Shown: positions 61,780 to 64,000 of the stretch, one piece after another
Layout of the letters: the number at the start of each line of letters is the position of its first letter
Position numbering within the stretch: position 1 is the first letter of the stretch
Assembly: GCF_014646115.1 (NCBI RefSeq)
Contig: NZ_BMMV01000005.1
Coordinates: 124,001-188,000 of the forward strand
Direction of reading: 5' to 3'
Source: Streptomyces camponoticapitis
GTDB taxonomy: Bacteria > Actinomycetota > Actinomycetes > Streptomycetales > Streptomycetaceae
Length of the DNA: 64,000 nt
Made by a program: the position numbers and the translations under genes
The notes under the pieces: generated by a model
What the model was told of the DNA's origin: nothing
Database searches by the model: none
The model's input: the letters and a program-made list of their open reading frames with translations, nothing else

Positions 61780-63000
61780 CTACGGTGCGCTCCGCTGACC
61801 TGGCAGGCTCGGGCGGCCCTGGCCGGAGGCGAAGGCCTCCGAGTAGGACTTGACCGGCTCCGCCACCGGCGACGAGGCCGTCGCGGAACCGGACGGGGCG
61901 GACGCCGCAGCCGTCCTTCTGGCGCCCGGGGCGGCCTGCGGCGGTACGACCTGCTCCACCGGCGCCGGCGCGAGCTGGTCCCCGTGCGGACGGCGGGCCC
62001 GGTAGGCGGCCCGGTACGCGGCGGGGGACGAGCCAAGCTGACGCCGGAAGTGCCCGCGCAGCGCCACCGGCGAACGGAAGCCGCAGCGGCCGGCGACCTC
62101 GTCCACCGAGTAGTCGGAGGTCTCCAGCAGCCGCTGCGCCTGGAGCACACGCTGGGTGATCAGCCACTGCAAGGGCGCGCTGCCGGTGAGCGAACGGAAA
62201 CGGCGGTCGAAGGTCCTGCGGCTCATGTAGGCGCGGGCGGCCAGAGTCTCCACGTCGAACTGCTCGTGCAGATGCTCCAGCGCCCAGGCCACGACCTCGG
62301 CGAGCGGGTCGGAGCCGATCTCCTCTGGTAAAGACCTGTCCAGATAGCGCTCCTGACCGCCGCTGCGCCGCGGTGGAACGACGAGCCTGCGCGCCAGTGC
62401 CCCGGCGGCCTCCGTCCCGTGATCCGTACGCACTATGTGCAGACACAGATCTATTCCGGCTGCCGTGCCGGCGGAGGTGAGCACGTCGCCGTCGTCGACG
62501 AACAGCTCCCGCGGATCCACGTGCACGGACGGATACCGCTTGGCGAGCGTCGGCGCGTACATCCAGTGCGTGGTCGCCGGCCGGCCGTCCAGGAGGCCGG
62601 CCGCGGCGAGCACGAACGCGCCCGTGCACAGTCCGACGATCCGGGCGCCTTCCTCGTGCGCGCGGCGCAGCGCGTCGAGCGCCTCGGGCGGCGGCGGCGA
62701 GGTGATGGACCGCCATGCCGGGACGACCACCGTGCCCGCTCTGCCGATCGCCTCCAGGCCGTAGGGCGTGGTGAGTTCGAGCCCGCCGGTGGTGCGGAGC
62801 GGACCTTCCTCCCCGCCGCACACGAGCAGCCGGTATCGCGGAACCCCGGCATCCTGACGGTCGATGCCGAACACGGAGAGCGGGATGGAGCTCTCGAAGA
62901 TGGGCCCACCACTGAACAGCAGCACTGCGACAACTTCCCGGCGGCGGCGGCCGGAAAGCTTCCGTGCTGACTCCGGTGCGGCAATGGAGTCCTGGCTCAT
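61780..63000 (-). CDS. adpA: AdpA, AraC/XylS-family developmental regulator
   Basis: A 406-aa master regulator. The N-terminal DJ-1/GATase-1-like domain (about 24-195: [39 protein letters not shown]) is followed by an AraC DNA-binding domain (about 235-335: [22 protein letters not shown] and [15 protein letters not shown]). Codon 224, between the domains, is TTA (62329-62331), the bldA-dependent leucine codon conserved in adpA. The protein activates and represses hundreds of development and antibiotic genes and controls itself. GAGGGGGG precedes ATG 63000. The disordered C-tail is Ser/Ala/Pro-rich. It lies 11 bases before orn and may be cotranscribed with it. Confidence 0.97.
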   Translation of the reverse strand: MSQDSIAAPESARKLSGRRRREVVAVLLFSGGPIFESSIPLSVFGIDRQDAGVPRYRLLVCGGEEGPLRTTGGLELTTPYGLEAIGRAGTVVVPAWRSITSPPPPEALDALRRAHEEGARIVGLCTGAFVLAAAGLLDGRPATTHWMYAPTLAKRYPSVHVDPRELFVDDGDVLTSAGTAAGIDLCLHIVRTDHGTEAAGALARRLVVPPRRSGGQERYLDRSLPEEIGSDPLAEVVAWALEHLHEQFDVETLAARAYMSRRTFDRRFRSLTGSAPLQWLITQRVLQAQRLLETSDYSVDEVAGRCGFRSPVALRGHFRRQLGSSPAAYRAAYRARRPHGDQLAPAPVEQVVPPQAAPGARRTAAASAPSGSATASSPVAEPVKSYSEAFASGQGRPSLPGQRSAP

Positions 63001-63404
63001 GGCGCTAAGCCCCCCTCGGTGTTCGCGTCTCCCCGTTCGTGTCGGGTCTTTCGCTCCTGCACGATTCCCCTCGGTTTTGCACGGGACCCCACTGTTCGCT
63101 ACTCATGATCGAATCTACTGTGTCCCGTGGTGCCGGCGTGACAAGTTCTCCATCCGGCGCTATGTCGACAAGGCAACTTGGCGCGAAGCATTCGATCACG
63201 AAGCGTTCCACTCAGGCGGCCCACTGGGAAGTGCGCCTCGCGCGCATGGCCCGTCCCCGTAGGCACTTCGCGGCCGGAAAGGACCTCTCTGCCCTGGTGA
63301 CAAGGGGGTTGGCAGGCCATTTCGCCAAGGATCGGTCGCAGGGGTGAAGTTGGCTGAAAACTTACGGGTGTGCGGGCCCGGAAGCGCCGGTCACCCGGCG
63401 CGCT
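63001..63404. other. adpA promoter region
   Basis: This 404-base spacer holds the long adpA upstream region, as usual in Streptomyces. A near match to the AdpA-binding consensus TGGCSNGWWY, TGGCGCGAAG (9 of 10), lies at 63179-63188 and could be an autoregulatory site. No gene is evident. Confidence 0.45.
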
Positions 63405-63707
63405 TCAGTCGCGAGTATGCGCGCCCCGATGCGCCCCCTGGGGCCTGGTGTTACCCGCCGTACGTTGCGCGCGCAGCGAGCGCTCCGAGCGGCGCAGCAG
63501 AAGCCGGCAGACCGCCGTCACGGCGAGCAGCCCGAGCGCGGGGACGGCGGCTCCGCCGACGGACGTCCCGAACACGACGAGCACCACCGGCACGAGCACA
63601 CAGCTGAACGCGGCCCAGCGAACCACATCGCTCGCGGAATCGGCGGTGGCGGCCGACGCGGTCTGAGGCCCCGAGGGGGAGGCGTGGTGGTGCGGTCGTA
63701 CGGACAC
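63405..63707 (-). CDS. Small membrane protein upstream of adpA
   Basis: A 100-aa protein with two closely spaced membrane helices (WAAFSCVLVPVVLVVFG, then AAVPALGLLAVTAVCRLLL), a His-rich N-terminus and a basic C-terminus. GTG 63707 is chosen because GGGAG lies 5 bases upstream; the frame is open further but without a site. Function unknown. Confidence 0.7.
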   Translation of the reverse strand: MSVRPHHHASPSGPQTASAATADSASDVVRWAAFSCVLVPVVLVVFGTSVGGAAVPALGLLAVTAVCRLLLRRSERSLRAQRTAGNTRPQGAHRGAHTRD

Positions 63708-64000
63708 GTGGGCTCCCTGGTGACGTGGGTGGCTGTGGTGACTGGAGTTACCGCGTCGACCACGGGGGGACCCATGATCAACGAGGCGTCCGGCCGTCCG
63801 GTCACTTACCACCCCCCGGGTGGCCCGCTTCCCGCGTCCCTGTGTACGAGCCATCCGGCGTTGCGATCCCCGACGGGCTCGGGCATGCTCCCCTGATACG
63901 CCGCGTGTGCGGCGGCCATGCCTGGGCAGAAGAGGAGTGCCGCCGTACCCTTGCGGGTAAGGGGTTGGGAAGATGATTCCCAGACACAGCTCCGTTGCCC
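63708..64000. other. Upstream region and possible partial gene at window end
   Basis: 293 bases with little coding character. Near the end, GGTAAGGGGTTGGGAAG precedes an ATG at 63973 (MIPRHSSVA), possibly the start of a plus-strand gene cut by the window edge. Confidence 0.3.

Overview
The window is chromosomal DNA of a high-GC actinomycete, almost certainly a Streptomyces. Coding GC is about 70% or more, GTG and TTG starts are common, and overlapping ATGA stop/start pairs are frequent. Genus-typical genes include adpA with its bldA-type TTA codon, the cslA-glxA-cslZ tip-glycan locus, the cebEFG-bglC cellobiose operon with a perfect CebR-type operator, a composite GGDEF-EAL protein like CdgA, a class F sortase and DUF397/DUF5753 regulators. 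The gene order from the adpA end towards the csl locus resembles, from memory, the core arm around SCO2792-SCO2838 of S. coelicolor.

Layout. 1-3.7 kb looks accessory: a lipoprotein, a DUF397 / XRE-DUF5753 / HATPase regulatory trio (AbaA/WhiJ type), and a standalone McrB-N plus PD-(D/E)XK nuclease in lower-GC DNA. 3.8-18.4 kb is mixed housekeeping and surface functions: SEC-C protein, MFS pump with divergent HxlR regulator, YidC-like insertase, FAH-family hydrolase, Gfo/Idh/MocA dehydrogenase with divergent ROK regulator, an LAxTG surface protein, a PhnS-like binding protein with a HAD phosphatase, and a repeat-rich surface protein followed by a class F sortase. 18.5-28.4 kb is the hyphal-tip glycan locus (cslZ, glxA, cslA, an NlpC/P60-PG-binding protein, an SPFH membrane protein and an AA10 LPMO with two DasR/chitinase-type boxes), interrupted by tRNA-Lys(CUU). 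28.5-37.6 kb is a catabolic island: IclR regulator, Ehu-type polar amino acid/ectoine ABC importer, DUF3830, amidase, D-2-hydroxyacid dehydrogenase and two maleate-isomerase/EutA-like proteins.

37.7-42.5 kb holds an LLM oxidoreductase, the GGDEF-EAL protein, an M6-like metalloprotease and a second identical tRNA-Lys. 42.6-49.1 kb contains a PrimPol-like protein and a tightly overlapping operon of a Cas4/RecB-like Fe-S nuclease, a 577-aa unknown protein and an SF1 helicase, followed by a small protein. This is the strongest candidate for an undescribed nucleic-acid processing system. 49.3-55.9 kb has a histidine phosphatase, an HTH/TPR regulator, a spermidine-synthase-like protein and a two-component system. 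56.1-60.9 kb is bglC-cebG-cebF-cebE, apparently without an adjacent cebR. 61-63.7 kb has tRNA-His, orn and adpA.

How the genes work together: several loci converge on polysaccharide biology and development. cebEFG-bglC takes up and splits cellobiose. The csl locus builds a beta-glucan at hyphal tips and opens the wall for it, and its LPMO carries GlcNAc-responsive operators. CdgA and AdpA sit in the c-di-GMP and bldA developmental circuits. All functional calls rest on reading motifs and recalled family resemblance; no database search was run.
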